Counted from the first letter of the stretch, positions 24,035-33,030 are shown. The stretch: 35,876 nucleotides of DNA from Jiangella aurantiaca (GCF_004349105.1 NZ_SMLB01000060.1:1-35876); one strand, 5' to 3'. Notes: a model not told the origin generated them from the sequence alone. Translations and numbers: made by a program.

Positions 24035-24966
24035 CGACACCAGGCGAGCCACTCGACCTCGGCGTGGTGCGCGGCGGTGACGCGGCGCCCGAGCCGCCGC
24101 CGGCGGACCGGCGCGAGCGGGCGGCGCTAGCCGCCGGCCGGTGGCGCTGGGTGGCCGTCGCGCTGGCGTTCGTCGTGGGCGCCGTGGTCGGACTGGTCGT
24201 CGCCGACGCGCGCGAGGACGCGGCGCGCCAGGGACGGGTCGAGCTGTTCGGCGGTGCGGTGCAGCCGGTCGTCATCGACGGCGGCCGGCCGCGGGGCGAG
24301 CTGACCGTCACGCTGCTCAACGCGGGCGACCATCCGGTCGAGATCGTCGGCGTGGAGGTCGAGGGCATGACGCTCGCCGACGGCGCCGAGCCTGGCGATC
24401 CCGTGGCGGCCGAGCCCGGCGTCTGGGTGACGTACGTCCAGCGCGGCCTCCAGGTCGACTGTGAGGGCCGGCTCCCAGACGGCCTGCGGGTGCGCGCTCG
24501 CACGGAGTCCGGGGAGGAGCGGCAGGTCGAGGTCGAGCCGCCGGACGACTACGAAGGCCTGCGCGGCTTCTGGTATTACGAGTGCCAGGCCCCTCGGTTC
24601 GGGCTGCAGGTCCGCGACAGCGCCGTGCTCCGGACCGGCGACGGTGCGGTGGTCCTGGGTCTCGAACTCGGCAACGACGGGCCCGACGACCTCCGCATCG
24701 GCACCATCGCGGCCCGGGCGCCGGGCTTCGCCCTGACCACCGAGGCGGCCGACCTGGCCATCCCCGTCGGCGAGACCGTCAGCGTCACGACCACGTGGAC
24801 GGTGAGCGACTGCGAGCGGGCGTTGAGAGCGTCCGGCGGCTCACTGGCGGTCCGCATCCTCCACGGGGACGCGGAGACTGAGCAGATCATCGTGCTCCCG
24901 GAGGCCGGGTTCACCGCGCTGGCCCGGTTGTCCGGCCAGTCCTGTCCAGCGAGAATCCAGGAATGA
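24031..24966 (+). CDS. Single-pass membrane protein with two Cys-bearing beta repeats, copy 2
   Basis: 311 residues, family not recognised. A cytoplasmic Pro-rich tail (PLDLGVVRGGDAAPEPPP) is followed by one TM segment (about 39-58, VAVALAFVVGAVVGLVVADA) and an outside part of about 250 residues. This part has two similar halves, each with beta-strand-like stretches and a closing Cys pair: Cys144 and Cys185, then Cys261 and Cys305. Shared marks with the next gene are LNAGxxxVEIVGxEVEG, TTTWTVSDC and the four Cys. The halves suggest two immunoglobulin-like beta domains, each with a disulfide, but this is inference. The ATG overlaps the broken copy's stop and its TGA overlaps the next ATG. A structural or sensory surface role is possible; no enzyme motif is seen. 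Confidence 0.8.
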   Translation: MTTPGEPLDLGVVRGGDAAPEPPPADRRERAALAAGRWRWVAVALAFVVGAVVGLVVADAREDAARQGRVELFGGAVQPVVIDGGRPRGELTVTLLNAGDHPVEIVGVEVEGMTLADGAEPGDPVAAEPGVWVTYVQRGLQVDCEGRLPDGLRVRARTESGEERQVEVEPPDDYEGLRGFWYYECQAPRFGLQVRDSAVLRTGDGAVVLGLELGNDGPDDLRIGTIAARAPGFALTTEAADLAIPVGETVSVTTTWTVSDCERALRASGGSLAVRILHGDAETEQIIVLPEAGFTALARLSGQSCPARIQE

Positions 24967-25883
24967 CGATGGGGGACGAGCGCGACGACGGCATTCTCGA
25001 CCTCGGAGTCGTCGGCCGGGCCGGCGGCGAGGGACCACCGGAGCCGGCCGGGCGGTCTGCCCACCCGTGGCGGCACTGGGCGGTCCCAGCCGCGGCGCTG
25101 CTGGTCGGCGGCCTGCTCGGCGCGGTCGTCGCCGACGCCCGGCACGACGCCGCCGAACTGGCCCGCGTCGGCGTGGTCAGCGCCGTGACGAACTGGACGC
25201 CGGAGCGCAGCGACGCCGGCACCAGCGTCGAGGTCCAGCTGATGAACATCGGTGCACGGGCGGTCGAGATCGTCGGGCTCGAGGCCGACGGGTTCGCCAT
25301 CGACCCCGGCGCGGGCTCGCCCGACGCGATCCTGGCGCCGGTGGGCGAGTGGGTCACAGTGCGGCAGGACGGGCTGGTCGCCGACTGCGCGGCAGCGGCG
25401 CCGACCCACGTGCGCGTGCGCATCCGCGACGACGGCGGCGATGAACGCACCGTCACGGCTGACCAGCAGGCCGACTACGGCGGCCTGGACATGCTGTGGA
25501 GCTCCGAGTGCGAGTTCGGCGCCGGCTACGTCCAGTTCGCCGGGCCGGTGACGGCGCGGTCCGACGGCGCCAGCCTCACGGTGACGCTCCCCATGCTCAA
25601 CCACTCCGGCCGGCCGGCCCGGGTGACCAGCATGGTGCCCATGGTGCCCGGCATGAGCGCCGTCCCGCCGGAGCTGCCGATCGAGCTGGACGGCAACAGC
25701 ACTGTGCAGGTCGCGGTGACGTGGACGGTCGAGGACTGCGCGGAGGCGACCACGATGAGTGGCTACGACGGACAGATCGAGTACTCCGTGACGTCCGGGA
25801 CCACGCAGCTGCCGGAGCGGTTCCCGCTGGACGCCCCCACCATGGTCGAGCTGGTCCGGCTGGCGGGCCACGTCTGTGGCTGA
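24963..25883 (+). CDS. Single-pass membrane protein with two Cys-bearing beta repeats, copy 3
   Basis: 306 residues, paralogue of the preceding gene. Cytoplasmic tail with ILDLGVVGRAGGEGPPEP, TM at about 40-58 (VPAAALLVGGLLGAVVAD), then two halves with Cys142, Cys183, Cys259 and Cys305 at nearly the same positions as in copy 2. Conserved stretches are VVADARHDAA, NIGARAVEIVGLEADGF and VAVTWTVEDC. Overall the sequences are far apart, so the duplication is old or fast-evolving, while the cysteines and TM are kept. The start ATG overlaps the preceding TGA. The 5' region CCAGCGA(C/G)AATCCA is repeated before the first copy (23449-23462), supporting tandem duplication. Function unknown. Confidence 0.8.
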   Translation: MTMGDERDDGILDLGVVGRAGGEGPPEPAGRSAHPWRHWAVPAAALLVGGLLGAVVADARHDAAELARVGVVSAVTNWTPERSDAGTSVEVQLMNIGARAVEIVGLEADGFAIDPGAGSPDAILAPVGEWVTVRQDGLVADCAAAAPTHVRVRIRDDGGDERTVTADQQADYGGLDMLWSSECEFGAGYVQFAGPVTARSDGASLTVTLPMLNHSGRPARVTSMVPMVPGMSAVPPELPIELDGNSTVQVAVTWTVEDCAEATTMSGYDGQIEYSVTSGTTQLPERFPLDAPTMVELVRLAGHVCG

Positions 25884-25973
25884 GTGGGCGCGGCCGTACG
25901 TCGCCGGGCGTAGCCGGCGGATCAGCGCCTGAGCGGACGAGCGCGACCCGGCGCCGCGGCCATGGTGAGCGGC

Positions 25974-27410
25974 ATGAGCATCGACCACGCCCCGTACCTG
26001 TCCACCCTGAGCCGCCGCGGCCTGGTCGGGCTGGCGGCGGTCGCGGCCGGCACGACGCTGCTGCCGGGCCCGCGCGCGACGGCGGCCGGCGTCGCCGTCC
26101 GCACGGGGGATCCGTTCGTCGAGTGGCTCGACCGGCACGCCACCCCGGTCCGGACGAGCCCGCGCGGCCCGCTCGACGACCTCACGCCGCTGCGCCGGAC
26201 GGTGCGCGACGCGGCCGTCGTCGGGCTCGGCGAGTCCGCCCACGGCACCCACACCCAGTTCGCGCTGAAGCACCGCGTCGCCCGCTACCTCGTCGAGGAG
26301 CTGGGATTCCGCACGATCGCCTGGGAGGAGAGCTGGGGTAGCGGCGTCGTCCTCGACCGCTACGTCCGTGGCGACGGCACCGACGCCCGCACCGCCGTCG
26401 GCCAGGCGCCGTTCAGGCTGCGCAGCCAGGCGATGCTCGACCTCGTCCGGTGGATGCGCGAGTTCAACCGCGGCCGGCCCGACTGGGACCTGGTCCGTTT
26501 CCTCGGCGCCGACGTGCTCGAGCTGCGGGCGCTGCAGTACGACGAGATCGAGCGGTTCGCCGCCGCCGTCGTGCCGGACCGGCTGCCGCGGGTCCGCGAG
26601 CTGCTGGGGGCGCTGGCCCTGCGCGGGACGCCGCAGGAGCACCTCGTCTGGTACAAGTACCGGCTCACCGAGGACGAGCGGCAACCGCTCGTCGCCGCCG
26701 CCCGCGAACTGCATGAGATGGTCCGCGACGCCGCGGCGAGCCGGGCCGCCCGCAGGCGCCGGGCCGCCGTCGATCCCGATGACGCCGTGCTGCACGCGTT
26801 CGCGCTGCTCGGGTTCTACGAGTCCGGATCCGCCGCCGGCGTGCGGGACGACCTGCGCGATCGGTACGTCGCCGGCGTCGTCACGGCCTGGCACGAGCGG
26901 ACCGGGCACCGGATCGTCTACAGCGCCGCCAACGCGCACGTCGCCGCCGCCGAACGGATGGTGATCGAGTTCCCGCCGGACCCGCCGGCGCGGCGGCGGC
27001 TGGCCGGCGGCCTGCTCCGAGCGGGGTTCGGCGCCGGCTACGTCGCCGTCGGGACCGTCTTCGACCACGGCGACGTGCTGACCGGCTGGGAGGTCGACGG
27101 CGGGCCGCGCGTGTACACCGTCCCGCCGTCGAGCCCGTCGTTCGCCGACGCGCTGCTCGGCCGGGCACGCCTCGGCGACTACCTGATAGACCTGCGGCGC
27201 GGCGGGCCCGCGGAGGTGCGGGAGCGGCTGGACGGGCCTGCGTCGCTGCGGATCATGAGCTCCGCGTACGACTCTGCCCGCGACGAGCACTACGCCCAGC
27301 ACCTGCCGTCGTGGCGGGCCGGCTTCGACGCGCTGCTGCACGTCCGCACCGTCACCGCGACGCAGCTCGTCCAGGCCGCCGGCGGGAGATCGCGACGCCG
27401 ACGAGGCTGA
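25974..27410 (+). CDS. Tat-exported erythromycin esterase family protein
   Basis: 478 residues. The N-terminus LSRRGLVGLAAVAAGTTLLPG (RR at 14-15) is a twin-arginine signal peptide with a likely AxA-type end (ATAAG). The mature part has the erythromycin-esterase motif VVGLGESAHGTHTQFALKHR (about 82-101), with Glu and His residues used by EreA/ChaN-like hydrolases, and FRTIAWEESWGSG, LRSQAMLDLVRWMREFN and YSAANAHVAAAERM typical of the family. The family includes macrolide-ring esterases and enzymes of unknown substrate. Export makes it likely to act on something outside the cell. The ATG at 25974 is chosen for the signal peptide; an ATG at 25962 adds four residues. Its last 59 bp overlap the convergent transporter gene. 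Confidence 0.85.
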   Translation: MSIDHAPYLSTLSRRGLVGLAAVAAGTTLLPGPRATAAGVAVRTGDPFVEWLDRHATPVRTSPRGPLDDLTPLRRTVRDAAVVGLGESAHGTHTQFALKHRVARYLVEELGFRTIAWEESWGSGVVLDRYVRGDGTDARTAVGQAPFRLRSQAMLDLVRWMREFNRGRPDWDLVRFLGADVLELRALQYDEIERFAAAVVPDRLPRVRELLGALALRGTPQEHLVWYKYRLTEDERQPLVAAARELHEMVRDAAASRAARRRRAAVDPDDAVLHAFALLGFYESGSAAGVRDDLRDRYVAGVVTAWHERTGHRIVYSAANAHVAAAERMVIEFPPDPPARRRLAGGLLRAGFGAGYVAVGTVFDHGDVLTGWEVDGGPRVYTVPPSSPSFADALLGRARLGDYLIDLRRGGPAEVRERLDGPASLRIMSSAYDSARDEHYAQHLPSWRAGFDALLHVRTVTATQLVQAAGGRSRRRRG

Positions 27411-28283
27411 GGGCGCCGCCGACCAGTCCGAACGCCGTCGGGATCTCACTGAGCAGCGCCCACGACATCAGCACGGACACCGTCGGGACGACGTAGGTGG
27501 TGGCGCTGAGCCGGCCGGCGTCCATCCGCTTGAGCGCATACGCCCACGTCGTGAAGCCGATCGCCGTCGGGAACAGGCCCAGATAGACCGCGGCCAGCAC
27601 GGCGCCCGGCGAGGCGTCCGACAGCTCCGACACCAGGGCCGGGGTCCACGGCAGCAGCACCGCGGTGCCGACCAGGCAGGCCAGCCAGGTGGTCGTCAGC
27701 CCGTCGGTGACGCGCAGCACGACCTTCTGATCAGCGCGCCGGCCGTGTAAAGCACCGCCGCCAGCAGGCAGAGCGCGACGCCGAGCCAGTCGCGGTCGCC
27801 GGTGGAGCCCAGCGAGATGACCGCGACGCCCCCGAGCGCGACCAGCGAGCCGGCGATCAGCGCCCTCGGGAACCCCTCGCCGAGGAACAGCCCGGCGCCG
27901 AACGCGATGAGCAGCGGCGCCACGTTGACCAGCAGCGCCGCGGTGCCGGCGTCGACATGCTGCTCGCCGGCGTTGAGGGCGACCGTGTAGCCGGCCAGCC
28001 AGAGCACCCCGCAGGCCGCGATCAGCCCGAGGGTGCGCCGCGACAGACGCACCGGGACCACGCGGCGGCCGCGGGTCGCGACCACCAGCACGGTCAGTGC
28101 CAGGGACGCGACGGCCAGCCGGATCAGCGCGAGCGGCGCGGCGGACAGCGTGTGGCCGACGTCGCGGATCGCGACGAACGCGGAGGACCAGAGCACGACG
28201 GTGACGGCGGCGGCGACGGCGGCCTTGCGGCTCTCGGTGAGACGGGGCGCGGTGGCGGCGGGAGCCGGGAGGGTCTGCGTCAC
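27352..28283 (-). pseudogene. EamA/DMT-family transporter interrupted by a one-base deletion
   Basis: From GTG 28283 the frame encodes the first half of a ten-TM EamA transporter (AAVTVVLWSSAFVAIRDVGH, PLALIRLAVASLALTVLVVA, YTVALNAGEQHVDAGTAALL, VALGGVAVISLGSTGDRDWL), reaching LYTAGALI and then stopping at 27696. In the +1 frame the second half continues without gap (VLRVTDGLTTTWLACLVGTA, AVYLGLFPTAIGFTTWAYAL, YVVPTVSVLMSWALLSE) to the stop at 27352. The codons at the break read CTG ATC AGA AGG, where family members usually have Leu-Ile-Gln-Lys (CTG ATC CAG AAG), so one C is missing at about 27729-27731. The transporter is likely dead, unless this is a sequencing error. Divergent from the LysR gene. 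Confidence 0.85.
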
Positions 28284-28335
28284 CCTGTCATGATGCGGTG
28301 GTGGATTCGACAGCACAAGCACGTATTACTGTCCA

Positions 28336-28361
28336 TTCATTAAGTGTTCCTTTACGATGAA
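28336..28361. promoter_or_regulatory. AT-rich divergent control region with TTCAT-N16-ATGAA repeat
   Basis: The only clearly AT-rich stretch in this part of the window, directly before the LysR start at 28365. TTCAT (28336-28340) and ATGAA (28357-28361) form an inverted repeat around TTAAG...CTTTA. TACGAT (28353-28358) could be a -10 for lysR. LysR proteins often bind such sites between themselves and a divergent target, here the transporter gene. Confidence 0.4.
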
Positions 28362-28364
28362 CCC

Positions 28365-29261
28365 ATGCTGGACGTGCCCCGCCTCCGCCTGCTCCGCGCC
28401 GTCGTCGCCACCGGCTCCGTCCGGGCCGCCGCCGAGGCGCTCGGCTACACCCCGTCCGCCGTCAGCCAGCAGCTTGCCGCGTTGCAGCGCGAGACCGGGC
28501 TGCGGTTGCTGGACCGAGCCGGCCGCGGCATCGAGCCGACCACCGCCGGCCGCACTCTCGCGGCCGAGTCCGAGCCGCTGTTCGAGGCGCTGACCCGGCT
28601 CGAGGGGCTGGTCGGCGACCTGCGGGCCGGCCGGGTCGGCAGCCTGTCGATCGGCTACTTCGCCTCCGCGGGCGCGGCCTGGCTGCCGCCCGTCGTCGCC
28701 GCGCTGCAGGCCGAGTTCCCGGAGCTGCGACTGGACCTGCGGATGACCGAGGTGAAGCTGCCCGACAGCTATGAGCCCGACGTCGACATCTTCGTCGAGC
28801 GGCCGGAGTGGACGCCGCCGGCCGGTTCCGACGTGCGGCATCTGGTCGACGACCCGTACCTCGCGGTCGTGCGCGCCGACGACCCGCTGGCCGCACGGGG
28901 CGAGGTGCCGCTCGCGGAGCTGGCCGGGCGGCGCTGGATCGACAACGACCTCAACGACGGCGCATGCCGCCGCGTGCTGCTGCGGGCCTGCGCCGAGGCC
29001 GGCTTCTCACCGGAGTTCGCCGTCGAGACGCACGACTACCACACGGCGATCCCGTTCGTCGCGACCGGCATCGGGCTCACCGTCGTCCCAGAGCTGGGCA
29101 TCCGCGACCTCCCGCCGGGCGTGACGACGCTGCGCATCGTCGCGCCGGCGCCGGTGCGGCGCATCCACGTCGCCGTCCGTAAGTCCGCCGCCCAGCACCC
29201 GGCAGCACTGCGCGCCGCCGACCTCCTGGGTGAGGTGGTCGGCGGCGCGGCGCGCGGCTGA
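28365..29261 (+). CDS. LysR-family transcriptional regulator
   Basis: 298 residues. The N-terminal HTH is standard: LRLLRAVVATGSVRAAAEAL, then YTPSAVSQQLAALQRETGLR, with LLDRAGRGIEPTTAGR as the wing. The effector domain starts near residue 90 (GSLSIGYFASAGAAWLPPVV) and includes IDNDLNDGACRRVLLRACAE and HDYHTAIPFVATGIGLTVVP. Start is the ATG at 28365; an upstream in-frame ATG at 28344 lies inside the control region and is less likely. It is divergent from the frameshifted EamA transporter and probably regulated it; the decay of that target may leave this regulator without its main gene. It ends 10 bp before the convergent epoxide hydrolase stop. Confidence 0.92.
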   Translation: MLDVPRLRLLRAVVATGSVRAAAEALGYTPSAVSQQLAALQRETGLRLLDRAGRGIEPTTAGRTLAAESEPLFEALTRLEGLVGDLRAGRVGSLSIGYFASAGAAWLPPVVAALQAEFPELRLDLRMTEVKLPDSYEPDVDIFVERPEWTPPAGSDVRHLVDDPYLAVVRADDPLAARGEVPLAELAGRRWIDNDLNDGACRRVLLRACAEAGFSPEFAVETHDYHTAIPFVATGIGLTVVPELGIRDLPPGVTTLRIVAPAPVRRIHVAVRKSAAQHPAALRAADLLGEVVGGAARG

Positions 29262-29271
29262 ACGTCGGCCG

Positions 29272-30411
29272 TCAGGGCCGGAGGCCGGCGAAGAACGCCC
29301 GCAGGTCGTCGACCAGCACGTCCGGCCGCTCGAGCATGGCGTAGTGCCCGCCCTCGGGAAACTCGCTGTAGTGGACGATGTTGCTGTTGTCGCGGTCGGC
29401 GAACGCGCGGATGGTGCGGAAGTCGTCGGCGAACACGGCGACGCCGGTCGGCGCGTGGTTCACCGCGGGGGCGGCGCCGGAATGGGCCTCCTCGAAGTGG
29501 TACCGCCCGGCCGTCGCCGACGTGTTGGTGAACCAGTACAGCGACACCTCGGTGAGGATCTGGTCGCGGGTGACCAGGCTGGTCCCGTTGCCGAACGAGT
29601 TGAACAGCTCGTTCCAGGCCAGCTGCCCGACGGGGGAATCCGAAAGCCCGGCGGCGACGGTCTGCGGCCGGCTGCCGTTGATCGCGTTGTAGCCGCCGAC
29701 GGACTGGAACCACTCGAGGTGCTGCAGTCCGGCGTGGTCGGCCGGCGACAGCTTCTCGAACTCGGCCGGGTCGCCGGACGGGAACGAGAACAGCTGCAGC
29801 ACGTGCAGCCCCAGGAATCCGGGCGGGTTCAGTAGGCCGAGCTCGCGCGAGATCATCGCGCCGCCGTCGCTGCCGTGGGTGCCGTAGCTCTCGTAGCCCA
29901 GCCGGCGCATCAGCGTGTCGTACGTGCGGGCGACCCGGGCCATCGTCCAGCCGCGGTCCTCGACCGGCGTGCTGAAGCCGAAGCCGGGCATCGACGGCAC
30001 GACGACCGAGAACGCGTCCTCGGCCTTGCCGCCGTGCGCGACGGGATCCGTCAGCGGGCCGATCATGTCGAGGAAGTCGGCGAACGAGCCGGGGTAGGAG
30101 TGGAGCAGAAGCAGCGGCGTCGCGCCCGGCTCGGCCGACGGCATGTGGATGAAGTGGATCGTCTGGCCGTCGATCTCGGTCAGATAGTGCGGGAAGGCGT
30201 TCATCCGCGCCTCCTGGGCGCGCCAGTCGAACCCGTCGCGCCAGTAGTCGACGGTCTCGCGCAGGTAGTGGTTCGGGACGCCGTAGTCCCAGTCGTCGCC
30301 GGGGACGGGCCGCGGCAGCCGGGTGCGGGACAGGCGGTCGTGGAGGTCGTCGAGGTCGGCCTGGCTGATCTCGACGCGGAACGGGCGGATCGGTGCGGTG
30401 GAGTTCGTCAT
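29272..30411 (-). CDS. Epoxide hydrolase (EHN domain, alpha/beta hydrolase)
   Basis: 379 residues. The EHN N-terminal domain is clear ([57 protein letters not shown]). The alpha/beta-hydrolase core has the oxyanion motif HSYPGSF (about 104-110), the nucleophile Asp182 in [14 protein letters not shown], and a late His in [12 protein letters not shown]. The residue after the nucleophile is Gly, where many epoxide hydrolases have Trp; this affects the pocket. The enzyme opens epoxides by an ester intermediate and water; the natural substrate is unknown. The ATG at 30411 is 64 bp from the divergent WYL regulator, and both share the palindrome at 30432-30454, so control by that regulator is likely. 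Confidence 0.9.
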   Translation of the reverse strand: MTNSTAPIRPFRVEISQADLDDLHDRLSRTRLPRPVPGDDWDYGVPNHYLRETVDYWRDGFDWRAQEARMNAFPHYLTEIDGQTIHFIHMPSAEPGATPLLLLHSYPGSFADFLDMIGPLTDPVAHGGKAEDAFSVVVPSMPGFGFSTPVEDRGWTMARVARTYDTLMRRLGYESYGTHGSDGGAMISRELGLLNPPGFLGLHVLQLFSFPSGDPAEFEKLSPADHAGLQHLEWFQSVGGYNAINGSRPQTVAAGLSDSPVGQLAWNELFNSFGNGTSLVTRDQILTEVSLYWFTNTSATAGRYHFEEAHSGAAPAVNHAPTGVAVFADDFRTIRAFADRDNSNIVHYSEFPEGGHYAMLERPDVLVDDLRAFFAGLRP

Positions 30412-30431
30412 GACCGCTACGCTAGAAGGCC

Positions 30432-30454
30432 AATAGGCACGGTACGTTCCTAAT
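30432..30454. promoter_or_regulatory. 23-bp imperfect palindrome between epoxide hydrolase and WYL regulator genes
   Basis: The site reads A-TAGG-ACG-N3-CGT-CCTA-T with the matching bases symmetric around 30443; the unmatched positions are interspersed. It sits in the middle of the 64-bp divergent gap, 22 bp from each start codon, and is the natural place for the WYL regulator to control both genes. Confidence 0.6.
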
Positions 30455-30475
30455 GAGACGGCAGAGTTCGGAGAC

Positions 30476-31441
30476 ATGAGAGAAACCTCGGCCCGGATGC
30501 TCGCGCTGCTCTCGCTGATGCAGTCGCGGCCCGCCTGGACCGGCGCTGAGCTGGCCGAACGGCTCGGCGTCAGCCCGCGGACCATCCGCAACGACGTCGA
30601 CCGGCTGCGCGAGCTGGGCTACCCGGTCGACGCCGCCCGCGGTGCCGCCGGGCACTATCGGCTCGGTGCCGGCGCCCGGCTGCCACCGTTGCTGCTGGAC
30701 GACGAGGAGGCGGTCGCGGTCGCGATCGGGCTGCGGGCCGGCAGCGGCGTCGCCGGCATCGAGGACAGCAGCGCGCGGGCGCGGGCAAAGCTCGAGCAGG
30801 TGCTGCCGCACCGGCTGCGCCGCCAGGTCGCCGCGATCCACGACGCGATGTCGCGCGGGCCCGAGAACACCAGCAGCAACGTCGACGACCCGGTGGTCGA
30901 CGCCGCGGTGCTCACCGCGTTGGCGGCCGCGATCCGCGACCACGAGCAGGTGCGGTTCGACTACCCGGGCCGGCCGGACGGCCCGCCGCTCGCCGTCGAG
31001 CCGTACCGGCTGGTCAGCTGGCAGCGGCACTGGTACCTGGTCGGCCGCGAGCCGGCGTCGGGGGAGTGGCACCCGTACCGCGTCGACTGGCTGTCGCTGC
31101 GCATGCGGACCGGCCTGCGATTCGCGCCGATGCCGCTCCCGGGCGAGGACTACACCGCGTTCGTGCTGCGCGAGGTCGCATCGACGGGCTGGTCGGTGCA
31201 CGCGCGGATCACGGTGCTCGCGCCGGCGGCCGAGGTGCTGGCGCGCATCAACCCGACGGTCGGCGTGGTCGAGTCGGTGGACGAATCTACGTCGGTGCTG
31301 GTGACGGGCGCCGACAGCCTGGAGATCATCGCCGTCTACATCGGGATGCTCGGGCTGGACTTCCGGGTGACGGAGCCGCCCGAACTGGTCGAGCACCTCC
31401 GAGTGCTCGGCGAGCGGTACCGCCGGGCCATCCGGCCGTAG
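30476..31441 (+). CDS. WYL-domain transcriptional regulator
   Basis: 321 residues. The N-terminal HTH ([20 protein letters not shown], then [40 protein letters not shown]) is the HTH_11 type. A linker helix follows, then a WYL domain ([52 protein letters not shown], about 159-205) and a WCX-like C-terminus ([20 protein letters not shown]). WYL proteins bind nucleic acids or small ligands through the WYL pocket. A GGAG stretch is 3 bp before the ATG. It probably regulates the divergent epoxide hydrolase through the palindrome at 30432-30454; its ligand could be an epoxide or product, which is inference. Confidence 0.9.
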   Translation: MRETSARMLALLSLMQSRPAWTGAELAERLGVSPRTIRNDVDRLRELGYPVDAARGAAGHYRLGAGARLPPLLLDDEEAVAVAIGLRAGSGVAGIEDSSARARAKLEQVLPHRLRRQVAAIHDAMSRGPENTSSNVDDPVVDAAVLTALAAAIRDHEQVRFDYPGRPDGPPLAVEPYRLVSWQRHWYLVGREPASGEWHPYRVDWLSLRMRTGLRFAPMPLPGEDYTAFVLREVASTGWSVHARITVLAPAAEVLARINPTVGVVESVDESTSVLVTGADSLEIIAVYIGMLGLDFRVTEPPELVEHLRVLGERYRRAIRP

Positions 31442-31534
31442 TCCGTGCTTCCTGTGGGGGATTCCTCGGGCGGTTCGTGACACCCCGTGAGAGGCTGTGC
31501 ACGGCCGAACGAGCGACCCCCGGGAGGACCGGCA

Positions 31535-32983
31535 GTGCCCAGACGAGTGGTGCGGCTGCGCGACGAGGTGTTGTCCGCCGACGGCGAGGCGCTGCGGGCG
31601 GGCGTCGCGGCGATCCAGGCCGAACTCGAGGTCACGCCGGACTTCCCGCCGGAGGTCGAACAGGCGGCGCAGGAGGCCGCCAAGAACCCGCGCCTCCCGG
31701 CTCTCGACCGCACCGACCTGCCGCTGGTCACCATCGACCCGGCGACGGCCATGGACCTCGACCAGGCCCTTCACATCGAACGCGGCCAGAGCAACGGCTT
31801 CACCGTCTTCTACGCCATCGCCGACGTCGGCGCGTTCGTGAGCCCCGGCGACGCCGTCGACGAGGAGGCGCACAAGCGCGGCGAGACGCTCTACGGCGCC
31901 GACTCGAAGGTGCCGCTCTACCCGAAGGCGCTGTCCGAGGACGCGGCCTCGCTGCTGGCCGACCAGGTGCGCCCGGCGCTCCTGTGGACCATCGAGCTCG
32001 ACGGCGATGGCGACACGCTGGCGGCCCGCGTCGAGCGGGCGCTGGTGCGCAGCCGCGCCAAGCTGGCCTACGCGCAGGTGCAGGAGCAGCTCGACGCCGG
32101 CACGGCCGACCCAGTCTTCACCCTCCTCAGAGAAGTCGGCGAGCGACGACTCCGCAGGGAGGCGGAGCGCGGAGGCGTTTCGCTGCCGCTGCCGGAGCAG
32201 GAGGTTCGCATCGAGGGCGAGCACTGGTCGCTGGAGTTCCGGCAGCAGCACCCGGTCGAGCAGTGGAACGCGCAGATCTCGCTGCTGACCGGCATGACGG
32301 CGGCCAAGCTCATGGTCGGCGCGAAGACCGGCCTACTCCGCACGCTCGCCCCGGCCGACCCGCGCGACGTCAAGCGGCTGCGGCGGACGGCGAAGGCGCT
32401 GCGCATCGAGTGGCCGGAGAACCAGAGCTACCCCGACTTCGTCCGCTCGCTCGACCCCGCCACCTCCAGCCACGCCGCCATGCTGGTCGCGTGCACCCGG
32501 CTGCTGCGCGGCTCCGGCTACGTCGGGTTCGCCGGCGAGCTGCCCGAGCACACCGGCCACTCGGCCATCGGCGCCGACTACGCGCACGTGACGGCGCCGC
32601 TGCGGCGGCTGGTCGACCGGTACGCGGCGGAGATCTGCGTCGCGCTCAGCGCGGGCGACGAGGTCCCGGGCTGGGTGGTCGACCGGCTCGGCGAGCTGCC
32701 GAAGACCATGCAGGCGTCCACCCGGCGGGCCAACCGGTACGAGCGCGCGGTGCTCGACCTCGTCGAGGCGGCGGTCCTGCACCCGCACGTCGGCGAGAGC
32801 TTCGACGGCGTCGTCGTCGACCTGGACGACCGCGACGCACGGAAGGGCGACGTCACGATCCGCGAGCCCGCCGTCGAGGCGCTGATCAGCGACGACCGCG
32901 AGCTGCCGCTGGGCACGGACGTCCGGGCCCGGCTGGCCGCCGCCGACCCGCGGACCAGGACGATCCGGTTCGAACTGGCCTGA
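31535..32983 (+). CDS. RNB-domain ribonuclease (RNase II/R family)
   Basis: 482 residues, shorter than RNase R and without the cold-shock domains. The catalytic RNB block begins at PLVTIDPATAMDLDQALHIE: Asp68, Asp74 and Asp76 correspond to the metal-binding aspartates of RNase II, while the usual fourth Asp is Gln77. That substitution is, to my knowledge, common in actinobacterial members, and the essential Asp is kept. FYAIADVGAFVSPGDAVDEE and SHAAMLVACTRLLR are further RNB marks; the late YAHVTAPLRRLVDRY is the conserved end motif. It should degrade RNA 3' to 5'. The GTG at 31535 is chosen for GGGAGGA 6 bp upstream; earlier in-frame codons add a Pro/Gly-rich unlikely start. Confidence 0.88.
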   Translation: MPRRVVRLRDEVLSADGEALRAGVAAIQAELEVTPDFPPEVEQAAQEAAKNPRLPALDRTDLPLVTIDPATAMDLDQALHIERGQSNGFTVFYAIADVGAFVSPGDAVDEEAHKRGETLYGADSKVPLYPKALSEDAASLLADQVRPALLWTIELDGDGDTLAARVERALVRSRAKLAYAQVQEQLDAGTADPVFTLLREVGERRLRREAERGGVSLPLPEQEVRIEGEHWSLEFRQQHPVEQWNAQISLLTGMTAAKLMVGAKTGLLRTLAPADPRDVKRLRRTAKALRIEWPENQSYPDFVRSLDPATSSHAAMLVACTRLLRGSGYVGFAGELPEHTGHSAIGADYAHVTAPLRRLVDRYAAEICVALSAGDEVPGWVVDRLGELPKTMQASTRRANRYERAVLDLVEAAVLHPHVGESFDGVVVDLDDRDARKGDVTIREPAVEALISDDRELPLGTDVRARLAAADPRTRTIRFELA

Positions 32984-33030
32984 CCGGGTAAACGACCGGA
33001 CACATCACCGTCCGGAAGGGAATCCCGACC

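Noticed and set aside
24576-27449. 957-codon minus-strand frame opposite the membrane paralogues and esterase
   Set aside because: Arg/Gly/Val/His-rich with no domain, and it spans several real genes.
31066-32991. 641-codon plus-strand frame over the WYL and RNB genes
   Set aside because: Overlaps the real frames out of phase and has no family features.
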